Positions 6,454 through 13,668 of a DNA stretch of 13,668 nt are shown here, piece by piece. The position numbers were made by a program, and so were the translations under genes. Positions within the stretch are counted from its first letter, which is position 1, and each line of letters begins with the position of its first letter. The notes under the pieces are model-generated. The model was not told the origin of the DNA. It saw nothing but the letters and a program-made list of their open reading frames with translations, and did not search any database. This DNA comes from an uncultured Sulfurovum sp. (GTDB lineage Bacteria; Campylobacterota; Campylobacteria; Campylobacterales; Sulfurovaceae), in contig CAMZLC010000139.1 in assembly GCA_947311605.1 (NCBI GenBank), positions 1 to 13,668 on the forward strand, in the 5' to 3' direction.

Positions 6454-6822
6454 ATGATCACTTATTTGTATTGGTTTGCGATTTTTGCGCTGGCTGCTGC
6501 TTCACTTTATGGTATTGGCGTTGCGGCAAAGAACTGGAGAGTCGCTATCATTGTTACTCTGGTAATATTGGTGGCAGGATGGGGGACATACTTCTTTCGT
6601 TTGCAACAGGTTTTTGTCAAACGCTATGGAGGTGTCATGAGGATTAATGTTCCAGAAGGACAGCATCATCTGGCCGCAACCTGGAAAGATGACAACCTGT
6701 GGATCGAAAATTATGACCCAAAGGCAAACACTTGTATTTTTAGCGAATATTCCAAAGGAAACATGCTTCAGGGGAAGGTTACCATCACAAATTGCAACCC
6801 GCTTATTCCAACGAAGCAATAA
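6454..6822 (+). CDS. Small two-TM protein of unknown function
   Basis: I do not recognise a family for this 122-residue protein. Two hydrophobic segments, at about residues 3-24 and 29-49, are separated by a short basic turn (KNWR). A soluble C-terminal part of about 70 residues follows, with predicted beta character (RINVPEGQHHLAATW, GKVTITNC) and two cysteines (about 94 and 114) that could pair if the tail is periplasmic. The basic turn would favour that topology, although RLQQVFVKR after TM2 argues against it. The ATG has an AGAGG ribosome site about 12 nt upstream, and composition is like that of the neighbours, so it is probably a real gene. It lies 314 bp behind eno and is convergent with the efflux operon; no functional link is evident. 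Confidence 0.7.
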   Translation: MITYLYWFAIFALAAASLYGIGVAAKNWRVAIIVTLVILVAGWGTYFFRLQQVFVKRYGGVMRINVPEGQHHLAATWKDDNLWIENYDPKANTCIFSEYSKGNMLQGKVTITNCNPLIPTKQ

Positions 6823-6917
6823 AAGGATGTGGCTTGAGGATCATCGGGATGGCGGTGGATTGGGTTTTGTGAATCGCAACCTAAGTTGTCGGCAGTTATT
6901 TCTTCGGGAGAGCGATA

Positions 6918-8381
6918 TTAACGGGTGGATGAGATGGTAATTACTCCCTGAATGCGGTCAATTTCGGCAAGTAACTGCGCATAAATACTAGTAGTTCTAT
7001 TCTCCTGGCTCAAGGCTTGAGAATAGGCATCCTGGGCTATCAGTACATCAAGTGTTGTAGATCGGCCGGCTTCAAATTTAGCCTGCTCTGCTTCTAATCT
7101 TTTTAATGTCGCTAGGCTGGTTTTTCTGGTTGCTTCCATGGCTTTAATAGCTAACTGTACATCTCTTACCGTAGTTCGAACTGCCTTTTTTACCTGCAGG
7201 CGCAGAAGTTGAGCGCTGGTTTTAGCTTTATTGCGGGTGGCAATGGCCTGGGTAAGTGTTCCTTTTGCAGCATCATTTGAAAGGGGTACAGAAAAATTCA
7301 GGCCGACCTGCCATTCGGTGTCCGTATTATCAAAAACGGCATCGAGTGCATCGTTATATGTCTCATCTGTTCCGCCATAGCCAACTATACCAATGATAGC
7401 CAGGGATGGACGGATATTATCCTCAGCTAGTCGGGCTTTAATCATTGCTGCATCAACTTGAAGATCCATCGCCTTAACATCTGGGCGATTTGCGAGAGCA
7501 TTGTTGAGAATTACCTGCTGATCCAGGCGAACAGGGCTTATGTCTGGTTTTTCAATAGGATCAAAAACTGTTTGCCAGTCGCTGCTGTTGAGAAGCAGTT
7601 TCAGTTCATCATCTGCAACCCCGATTGCCCTTTCTGAGGCAATGAGGGTCTCCTCACGTCGTGCTACTTCCGATTGAGGTTGATAGATTTCCACAGGAGC
7701 AAGCTTCCCTGCATCAATCTTTGCTTCTGTCTCTTCCAGCAGTGTCCTGGCAAGGGTCAGGGAAAGTTTTTGTACTTCAATGTTCTGCCAGGCAAACACC
7801 AGGTTCCAATAGGCTGTTTTTACCAAAGCAGCAAGGTCAGCTGCCTGACTATCAACAAGATAAGTGGAGGCTTGAAGTTGTTTTTCAGCAGCTTGGGTTT
7901 CGGCAGTTTGGATATCTGTTCCCCAGCCTTTTAGTAAGGGGTGGCTGACACTAAGGGAGATTGCTGAATTATACGCTGGATCAAAGAGGAGTCCTTCGGC
8001 ATCATTTTTAAATCGACCAGTCCTGACTCCTAAATCAATCTCTGTACCAGTAGTGAAACGCTTTTGGATGTTTCCATTCAACTGGCTGCTGTGTTCTTCT
8101 TTTGATCCGTGTTCGAAAACAGGTGTCATTTTTTTGTTTTTGGCGACAGCATCAGCAGAGAGGAAAGTATCAAAACGTGCCTCTGCCTTTTGCGTGTCAC
8201 CTTGGGCAAATGCCACATCTTCTTGTATGAGTTTAAGGTTCAGATTGTTTTTAAGGGATTGTTCAACGGCCTGATTAAGAGTTAGTTGTAGCTTGGCTCT
8301 ATCTGTTTGTTCTCCCAAAAGAATTATCGGACTGAGCAGTAGGATTGTTGAAATTAGAAGCATATAGAATTTTTTCTGCAT
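6918..8381 (-). CDS. TolC-family outer membrane efflux protein
   Basis: This is the outer-membrane exit duct of a tripartite efflux pump. The 487-residue product begins with a cleavable signal peptide (KK, then a long hydrophobic stretch to about residue 23, no lipobox Cys). Two outer membrane efflux protein repeats follow, roughly 33-250 and 270-480, rich in long alpha-helices with heptad-like Ala/Leu/Gln patterns (LTLNQAVEQSLKNN near the start, NRPDVKAMDLQVDAA at mid-protein, GRSTTLDVLIAQDAYSQA near the end). Trimerised, this fold makes a beta-barrel plus periplasmic tunnel. Its ATG overlaps the transporter's stop codon as TAATG, so translation is coupled and it is the last gene of the operon. 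The distance to the convergent upstream gene is 95 bp, with no clear terminator. Confidence 0.93.
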   Translation of the reverse strand: MQKKFYMLLISTILLLSPIILLGEQTDRAKLQLTLNQAVEQSLKNNLNLKLIQEDVAFAQGDTQKAEARFDTFLSADAVAKNKKMTPVFEHGSKEEHSSQLNGNIQKRFTTGTEIDLGVRTGRFKNDAEGLLFDPAYNSAISLSVSHPLLKGWGTDIQTAETQAAEKQLQASTYLVDSQAADLAALVKTAYWNLVFAWQNIEVQKLSLTLARTLLEETEAKIDAGKLAPVEIYQPQSEVARREETLIASERAIGVADDELKLLLNSSDWQTVFDPIEKPDISPVRLDQQVILNNALANRPDVKAMDLQVDAAMIKARLAEDNIRPSLAIIGIVGYGGTDETYNDALDAVFDNTDTEWQVGLNFSVPLSNDAAKGTLTQAIATRNKAKTSAQLLRLQVKKAVRTTVRDVQLAIKAMEATRKTSLATLKRLEAEQAKFEAGRSTTLDVLIAQDAYSQALSQENRTTSIYAQLLAEIDRIQGVITISSTR

Positions 8382-11300
8382 TATTTTTCCTCTTTAACAA
8401 CTACTTCACCGGCAAGCCAGGAGTAAGGTTTCCAATAGATTCTTCGAATCCGTTCACCTGCTTGTTTTCTCATTTCAGGGAGTTTTTCAATCAGATAGTA
8501 AAGGGCGGGTACAACAACAAGGGTTAAAAAGGTTGCCACTACAAGCCCAAAAATAACAACAACGGCCATTGACCGCCACCATTGGCTGGATTCGCTGACC
8601 CAGGATATGGACCAGTTCTGAAAGTTATACGAAATACCGGTAACCATAGGGATAAGACCAAGAATTGTGGTAACAGCAGTGAGTAGTACGGGCCGCAGTC
8701 GTGTCGCTCCAGCAAAGACTATTGCATCCTTTAAAGGATATCCACGCTCACGAAGTTTATCCGTGTAATCAATGAGAACAATTGCATTATTGACGACAAT
8801 TCCCGCGAGGGATATTACCCCCACGCCTGTCATGATGATGCCAAAAGGAGATTTAAACAAAGTCAGCCCCAGGAATGCTCCACCTAAAGAGAGGATTACT
8901 GAAGTCATGATAATAAAAGGTTTACTGACTGAATTGAACATACTCACGAGGATTAGAAAAATAAGCAGTAGGGCTACAAGAAAGGCTTTGGTAAGAAAAT
9001 CCTGTGATTCCTGCTGGAATTCAAATTCACCCGTAAATTTAATTTTATAACCTGAAGGGATGGGAATATCATGAAGGATTTTTGCTGCCTGATCACGTAC
9101 AACCGGCCCGGGTATTTTGGTTTCATCCACATTGGCTTTTACGGTCACCACACGCGCATCATTTATACGGGTTATATCACCAATTGAACCGGTAAAGGTG
9201 ATATTTGCAATGGTGGATAGGGGAACCAGTTGCCCCGAAGGTGTTGGCAGCATAAGCTCATTAAGAATGTCAACCATCATACGGTCCGACTTCTGAAGTT
9301 GAACTGTGATATCGTAATCGTCATCCCCTTCTCGAAAAGATGATACTTCCAAACCGTTGTAGGCACTTTTTAGAGAAAAACCGATACCGTCTGTGGTGAG
9401 TCCAAAAAATGCAGCTTTCTGTCGATCAACGAGTACCTGAACGGAAGGGATCCCTTCAACGAAGTCATCCTGGATATCTTCAACATGGGGAATCTTTGAA
9501 AGCACATCTTTGATTTGTTTTGAGATCTTTCCTAAAATTGAGAAATTATCTCCTGAAATCTCAATATTAATGGGGGCTCCAGTGGGTGGCCCTTCCTCTT
9601 CCATTGCGATGGTAAGTTTCCCTCCGGGGATTTCTTTAATGCGTGTGCGTATATCTGCAAGGGTTTCATGTGAAGATCGATGACGTTCATCAAGTTCAAG
9701 AAAACGAACGCCTACATGGTTTGGGGTGTTGGCAGAAAAAGCGGAGCCGCCACCAGCAGATGAAACAGCTCTGGTATAAATATTTTTGATATTCGTCATG
9801 TCGCTGGGGCCGTAGTATTCCTCACCGTCTGGCTTTGTGTGCTTTTTAGGTGCCAGAGCAATAATTGGCGTCATCTTCATCTTCTTATCTGTTGCGGTAT
9901 TTGCGATAGCAAATTCAACCCGTTGGATAATTGTATCAATGTAACCAAGATCAGCTCCCTCAGGGACATCAACATTGACATAAATGCCTTTCGGATCAAT
10001 CTCGGGAAAAAACTCGACAGGTTTTTCCAGGCCGATTACCAGCATCCAGCACTGGAACATAAGAATGAGAATACAAAATGCAATACCGATGACACTTAAG
10101 GGCTTATCAAGTGCTCCTTTCAGCAACGTGGTGTATCGGCTCAAAAGAAAGCCTTTAATTTCTACAGGTTTTTCGACTGCCGCCAATATCTCTTCTGCAC
10201 TTTTGGCGGTTTTAGTGTTATCCCTATTTACCTTCATGAATAGTGAAGCCATCGCCGGGTTTATGACCATGGCAACGAAGAGACTTGAAATTAGGGTAAT
10301 GATTAATGTGAGTGGTAGATAACTCATAAATTCACCCATGATTCCAGGCCAGAATAACATTGGTGAAAAGGCTGCAAGTGTTGTTAGCGTAGAACCAATT
10401 ACAGGATAGGCAACTTCTGATGTGGCTCGCATTGCTGCCTCTTTACGGCCAACACCCTGTTCCATGAAGCGATAAATATTTTCTACAATTACAATGGCAT
10501 TATCCACAAGCATACCAAGTGCCAGGGTCAGGCTGAAGAGTACCACCATATTGAGGGTAATATCCATAAGGTAAAGCACTGTAAAGGAGAGCAGCATGGA
10601 AAAAGGGATTGCTAAACTGACCAGCAGTGCATTTCGCATACCCATGGCAAAAAATATTACAATTAGTACCAGCACGAGTCCCGTGAGGATATTGTTTTCA
10701 AGATCCGCAACCATGACTTCAATATCGCGTGATTTATCAAGTACCTTGGTGATCTTTGTTCCGGAAGGCCAGTTGACACGATCTTCCGAAATTATGGTAT
10801 CCACGGCTTCACTGATGCTGATTATATTTTCTCCAGAACGTTTTTTCACCGAAAGATTAACAGCTTTTCGTCCATCGAGCCTAGATCGACTGCTTTCTTC
10901 CTTGAAGTCGTCTACTACCTTGGCAACATCTTTTAAATACACAGGCTGACCATTATGAGTCGTCAGCACGAGCCCATAAATTTCTTCTGGAGTTGTAAAT
11001 TCCCCTGGCACACGAAGTTGAAACCGGCCATTTCCGAGTTGGATGTTTCCACCAGAAGTATTGGTATTTTCAGCTTGTACGATTTTCTGAAAGGTGGCGA
11101 TACTGAGACCATAATAGGCAAGTTTTTCAGGAAAAATTTCTACCCGAATTTCACGTTCCAATCCGCCGGTTACTTCAACCTCAAGTACACCGGTAATGCC
11201 TTCTATTTCGTCTTTTAAGTCATCAGCGATATCCTTTAGGCAGGGGAGACCGCAGGTGCCGCTTAAAGAAAAGACGGCTATTGGCATTTCTGAAAAATTT

Positions 11301-11695
11301 ACTTCAAAGACTGACGGATCATTTTCAAGATCACTTGGAAGGTCTCCAAGGGCTTCATCAACTTTGTCTTTTACATCCTGCAGAGCCTTGTCTATATCTG
11401 TCCCGGTTACAAATTCAATATTTATGGATGAGAGTCCTTCAGAACTGACGGATTTGATTTTTTTGAGTCCCTCAAGGCCCTTTAATTTCTTTTCAAGCTC
11501 AATTGTTACTGTGGTTTCTATGTCAGTGGGTGATACGCCCCGATAACTGGTAGAGATAAAAACATTTGGAATGGTGATATCAGGGTCACTCTCCCGAGGC
11601 AAAACCCTGTAACAGTAGACTCCAAATACAATGAGAAGAAGAGAGAGAACTATGACAGTACTGCTCTTTTTGACTGCTGTATCGGAGATGATCAT
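8381..11695 (-). CDS. RND-family efflux transporter (AcrB/HAE1-like inner-membrane pump)
   Basis: This proton-driven inner-membrane transporter has 1104 residues, slightly longer than the usual ~1030-1060. It shows the duplicated RND plan: TM1 (about 12-32), a large periplasmic porter domain, a TM block (about 338-490), a central TM near 535-555, a second periplasmic domain and a final TM block. The proton-relay segment in TM4 reads LALGMLVDNAIVIVEN (about 391-406): the first acidic residue is kept, but the second Asp of AcrB is Asn, as in some other RND subgroups. The second half has the equivalent SLAGIVVNNAIVLIDY. An unusual CGLPC pair (about 148-152) lies in the first porter domain. The ATG overlaps the fusion-protein stop as ATGA. 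The operon supplies its own fusion and outer-membrane partners, so the pump is complete. The substrate cannot be read from sequence; the hydrophobe/drug (HAE1) type is more likely than the heavy-metal type. Confidence 0.95.
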   Translation of the reverse strand: MIISDTAVKKSSTVIVLSLLLIVFGVYCYRVLPRESDPDITIPNVFISTSYRGVSPTDIETTVTIELEKKLKGLEGLKKIKSVSSEGLSSINIEFVTGTDIDKALQDVKDKVDEALGDLPSDLENDPSVFEVNFSEMPIAVFSLSGTCGLPCLKDIADDLKDEIEGITGVLEVEVTGGLEREIRVEIFPEKLAYYGLSIATFQKIVQAENTNTSGGNIQLGNGRFQLRVPGEFTTPEEIYGLVLTTHNGQPVYLKDVAKVVDDFKEESSRSRLDGRKAVNLSVKKRSGENIISISEAVDTIISEDRVNWPSGTKITKVLDKSRDIEVMVADLENNILTGLVLVLIVIFFAMGMRNALLVSLAIPFSMLLSFTVLYLMDITLNMVVLFSLTLALGMLVDNAIVIVENIYRFMEQGVGRKEAAMRATSEVAYPVIGSTLTTLAAFSPMLFWPGIMGEFMSYLPLTLIITLISSLFVAMVINPAMASLFMKVNRDNTKTAKSAEEILAAVEKPVEIKGFLLSRYTTLLKGALDKPLSVIGIAFCILILMFQCWMLVIGLEKPVEFFPEIDPKGIYVNVDVPEGADLGYIDTIIQRVEFAIANTATDKKMKMTPIIALAPKKHTKPDGEEYYGPSDMTNIKNIYTRAVSSAGGGSAFSANTPNHVGVRFLELDERHRSSHETLADIRTRIKEIPGGKLTIAMEEEGPPTGAPINIEISGDNFSILGKISKQIKDVLSKIPHVEDIQDDFVEGIPSVQVLVDRQKAAFFGLTTDGIGFSLKSAYNGLEVSSFREGDDDYDITVQLQKSDRMMVDILNELMLPTPSGQLVPLSTIANITFTGSIGDITRINDARVVTVKANVDETKIPGPVVRDQAAKILHDIPIPSGYKIKFTGEFEFQQESQDFLTKAFLVALLLIFLILVSMFNSVSKPFIIMTSVILSLGGAFLGLTLFKSPFGIIMTGVGVISLAGIVVNNAIVLIDYTDKLRERGYPLKDAIVFAGATRLRPVLLTAVTTILGLIPMVTGISYNFQNWSISWVSESSQWWRSMAVVVIFGLVVATFLTLVVVPALYYLIEKLPEMRKQAGERIRRIYWKPYSWLAGEVVVKEEK

Positions 11696-12843
11696 AGTGG
11701 CAGTTCTTTTCGGTCGGAAAGTGCTTTTACGACTCTGACCTTTTGTTCATTTTTAACATCCCGGTGCCCTTCAATTATGAGCTTGTCGCCTTTTTTTAAC
11801 CCATCTTCAATTTCGACCATCCACTTTTCCATGATTCCAAGGTGAACTCTATGCTTTTTTGCAACGCCATCCTGTTCCACAAAGACGAACTGCTCATTAT
11901 TTCTTGAGATAACACTGTAGAATGGAACGATGATGGCATCATCTATCTTTGCTTTGATAATGTCGGCACGGACAAACATACCTGGAAGTATTTTTCCATC
12001 GCTGTTATCAATTTCAAGCTCCAGATTATATAATCTGGCAATTGTTTCAGGAGCAGAAGACAGGAAATGTTTTTTGGCAATAACTGTTTTATCATTCAAA
12101 GCCTGAATGGTGATTGCAACTGTGTCTAATTGTCGAACTGCATTCACGTCAGACTCTGGAATTCCTATGACCGCTTTTAAACGGTCTATTTTCAGGATCT
12201 CTGCTACCGGGTCGGCTGTTGAGAGGAATAAACCAACTTTTGCATCGAGGCTTTGTATGATTCCATCAATGGGTGCAGTGATTGTACACCGTGAGTACTG
12301 CAGTTGGGCATATTCAAAATCGGCTTTTGTGGTTTGAACCCTGGTTTTTTTTGCGTCGAGATCTGCAGTGGGAATCATCCCTTTAGAGTAGATTGACTGA
12401 TCCCTTTTAAATTCAGCCTTTGCAAGATTATACGCAGCTTGGGCACGATTTAGGTTGATCCGGTAATCATCAATTTCGATCATGGCAATGGGTTCGTCCT
12501 GTTTGACAGTGTCGCCTTCTGTCACTGGAACCTCAGTTACGGTTCCTTGAGTTTTTGCCAGGACTTTTAATTGAGTCCACGGCTCTATGCTTCCTGGCAA
12601 GTTTATTCGATCGTAAATTGAAGCGGGAGAAAGTGTCAGGGTGACTACATTGACAGGCGGTTTTTTCTGACTGATGGCAGCTGCTTTTTCATCAGCAATT
12701 TGAGCGCTCTGTTTATTAATCATGACTCTAAAAATGATGATTAAAAAAATCATCGAAAGAAGCAAGAGCCTGGGGAGATTATTCCATATCAGGAAGACAA
12801 CTTTTGCCCGTGATGATTGTGGGGAGGGGAGTCGACTATTCAT
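11692..12843 (-). CDS. Membrane fusion protein (periplasmic adaptor) of the RND pump
   Basis: This adaptor bridges the RND pump and the TolC-like channel. The 383-residue protein has an N-terminal membrane segment (about 23-42) after a basic leader; no lipobox Cys is visible, so it is probably held by an uncleaved anchor. A barrel-sandwich (lipoyl-like) domain follows in two halves (about 84-122, TQGTVTEVPVTEGDTVKQDEPIAMIE, and about 178-205, TAPIDGIIQSLDAKVG), separated by an alpha-hairpin (about 125-175). Beta-barrel and membrane-proximal domains come after (GIPESDVN; KILPGMFVRADI; KGDKLIIEGHRDVKNEQKVRVV). It overlaps tetR by 8 bp at its start and the pump gene by 4 bp at its end, so the three are translated from one mRNA. 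Confidence 0.94.
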   Translation of the reverse strand: MNSRLPSPQSSRAKVVFLIWNNLPRLLLLSMIFLIIIFRVMINKQSAQIADEKAAAISQKKPPVNVVTLTLSPASIYDRINLPGSIEPWTQLKVLAKTQGTVTEVPVTEGDTVKQDEPIAMIEIDDYRINLNRAQAAYNLAKAEFKRDQSIYSKGMIPTADLDAKKTRVQTTKADFEYAQLQYSRCTITAPIDGIIQSLDAKVGLFLSTADPVAEILKIDRLKAVIGIPESDVNAVRQLDTVAITIQALNDKTVIAKKHFLSSAPETIARLYNLELEIDNSDGKILPGMFVRADIIKAKIDDAIIVPFYSVISRNNEQFVFVEQDGVAKKHRVHLGIMEKWMVEIEDGLKKGDKLIIEGHRDVKNEQKVRVVKALSDRKELPL

Positions 12844-13474
12844 GATGAATACCTTTCATATTCACTGTTTGTGATTGTGGTTGAAGTCCTTCCAGCACCT
12901 GGGAAAACAAGGATTTTAATGTTTGTTCAGCCTCAGTTTCTGGAATCATTTTCGTATAATAGGTATGGATAAGAAGTAAAAACAGTGAAAAGAAATGTCC
13001 GCAAACATGTAATGAATCGATTTCCTGGCGGATTTCACCTCTTGCTTGAGAGTGTTCTATTATTGGGAAAATCATTTCAAAATATTTGTTCAGATGCTCT
13101 TCATTGTCATGAAATGCTGATGAATTTGGAAAGATCATCTCTTGCATAAATAATCTGCCGAACTCAGGGTTACGGGTTATATAGTCAAATTCTGCCATAA
13201 AAATGGTTAACATCTGTTCAAGGATCGGAGCATTCTTGTCAGTTTTTATGGCCAGTTGCTCATGGATGTATTCCAGTTCTCCCTCACAAAAAGCGTAAAA
13301 AATATCCCTTTTGGTTGAAAAATAACTGTAAACGGTTCCTTTTCCAACACCAGCTGCTTTTGCAAGTTGCTCTATGCTTGTGTTTTCATAACCTTTTTCT
13401 CCGAATAGCTTAATTGCAGCCTGAATAATAGCTTTTTTGGTTCTCTTTTTATTATGTTCTCGAGTTGGACTCAT
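12836..13474 (-). CDS. TetR/AcrR-family transcriptional repressor of the efflux operon
   Basis: This 212-residue protein has a TetR_N DNA-binding domain at about residues 11-60. The recognition region is visible as GYENTSIEQLAKAAGVGKGTVYSYFSTKRDIF (helix-turn-helix at about 31-52, with the family's G-T-x-Y-x-Y-F motif). A variable helical ligand-binding and dimerisation domain follows. The ATG at 13472-13474 has an AAGGA ribosome site about 9 nt upstream. It is the first gene of the operon and overlaps the fusion-protein gene, so it is almost certainly autoregulatory. It would repress the operon from the two 18-bp sites around the promoter and release DNA when bound by a pump substrate. The inducer is unknown. 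Confidence 0.93.
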   Translation of the reverse strand: MSPTREHNKKRTKKAIIQAAIKLFGEKGYENTSIEQLAKAAGVGKGTVYSYFSTKRDIFYAFCEGELEYIHEQLAIKTDKNAPILEQMLTIFMAEFDYITRNPEFGRLFMQEMIFPNSSAFHDNEEHLNKYFEMIFPIIEHSQARGEIRQEIDSLHVCGHFFSLFLLLIHTYYTKMIPETEAEQTLKSLFSQVLEGLQPQSQTVNMKGIHHE

Positions 13475-13494
13475 CCCTATTTCCTTTATAAAAG

Positions 13495-13512
13495 TTGACT
13501 CGGGTCGAGTTT
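13495..13512 (+). promoter_or_regulatory. Operator-like site 2 (TetR candidate)
   Basis: The plus strand reads TTGACTCGGGTCGAGTTT, containing the perfect palindrome ACTCG-GGT-CGAGT. It matches site 1 in reverse orientation at TTGACT, GTCGA and TTT. It covers the downstream side of the -10 box and the expected transcription start, where a bound dimer would block the polymerase. Confidence 0.6.
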
Positions 13513-13536
13513 ACGCAAAAAGTCGACTGTAGTCAA
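13508..13536 (-). promoter_or_regulatory. Promoter of the tetR-efflux operon
   Basis: On the minus strand a TTGACT -35 box (13531-13536) and a TAAACT -10 box (13508-13513) have the optimal 17-bp spacing. The start point would be near 13501, leaving a short leader before the tetR ribosome site. Both boxes are embedded in operator-like sequences, which fits repression by occlusion. Confidence 0.65.
13519..13536 (-). promoter_or_regulatory. Operator-like site 1 (TetR candidate)
   Basis: The minus strand reads TTGACTACAGTCGACTTT, an imperfect palindrome (GACT-AC-AGTC core) that contains the -35 box. It shares TTGACTnnnGTCGAnTTT with site 2 in the opposite orientation. The two centres are 24 bp apart, which could let two TetR dimers bind along the promoter. 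Confidence 0.6.
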
Positions 13537-13540
13537 GTTT

Positions 13541-13667
13541 GATGGCGTCGTAAAAACTCTTCACCTGCTTCGTTGCTGCATTTTTTGTTTAATTACGACG
13601 TACCCTAGTACGCCGAAATCAAACAAAAAATACGCGCCTCGCATCTGAAGTTTTTTACTTAGCCATC
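13541..13667 (+). repeat. MITE-like palindromic element, full copy at the efflux promoter
   Basis: The 127-bp unit starts GATGGC and ends GCCATC. The left arm (GTAAAAACTCTTCA, CATTTTTTGTTTAATT, CGACGTAC) and the right arm (GTACGCCG, AAACAAAAAATACG, TGAAGTTTTTTAC) are inverted copies around a CCTA turn (about 13602-13605). It is the same family as 2190-2320. It begins 4 bp beyond the -35 box of the tetR promoter, so it forms the immediate upstream flank of the operon. It is non-coding. Confidence 0.88.
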
Positions 13668-13668
13668 T

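Noticed and set aside
13495..13667. Palindromic element as part of the TetR operator
   Set aside because: The same palindrome occurs at 2190 away from any tetR gene, so it is a dispersed repeat; the operator-like sites end before it begins.

Overview
The window looks like chromosomal DNA of a Gram-negative, probably anaerobic bacterium of the Desulfobacterota (sulfate-reducer-like). This is inferred from moderate-to-low GC, the style of the proteins, and GATGG...TCGTAAAAACTC palindromic repeats of a kind I associate with that group; no database search was possible. All confidently called genes are common families. The unusual material is in the non-coding DNA.

Layout. 1-1124: a short one-membrane-segment protein (probably the N-terminal stub of a lost sensor), then about 670 bases without a convincing gene, holding two copies of a ~130-bp structured repeat (here called R130) and a remnant of a palindromic MITE-like element. 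1125-2141 (minus): a two-TM potassium channel with RCK/TrkA regulatory domains, MthK-like. 2142-2479: intergenic, with a full MITE-like palindrome. 2480-3862 (minus): class II fumarase (fumC). 3863-4098: a weak candidate fumC promoter, a terminator for the gene behind it, and the third R130 copy. 4096-4647 (minus): a TPR protein, divergent from enolase (eno, 4868-6139, plus), which has a good sigma70 promoter. 6454-6822 (plus): a small two-TM protein of unknown function. 6918-13474 (minus): a tightly coupled four-gene operon, tetR - membrane fusion protein - RND transporter - TolC-like outer membrane protein, with overlapping start/stop codons at every junction. This is a complete, locally regulated tripartite efflux pump. 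Its promoter is framed by two copies of an 18-bp operator-like sequence. A second full MITE-like palindrome sits immediately upstream of the promoter and closes the window.

How the genes relate. Fumarase and enolase are central carbon metabolism genes and the channel handles potassium, but nothing suggests that these form one pathway. The efflux operon is a self-contained unit: the TetR repressor probably binds the paired operators, represses its own operon, and is released by a toxic ligand that the pump exports.

The best candidate for something undescribed is R130. It has three copies in 4.1 kb, a perfectly kept core of about 35 nt, a small hairpin with a two-sided (compensatory) base change, and a Shine-Dalgarno-like 3' edge that can pair back to its own 5' part. 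It could be a mobile regulatory leader, a hairpin-bearing non-autonomous transposable element, or a decayed short coding segment; the sequence alone does not decide.
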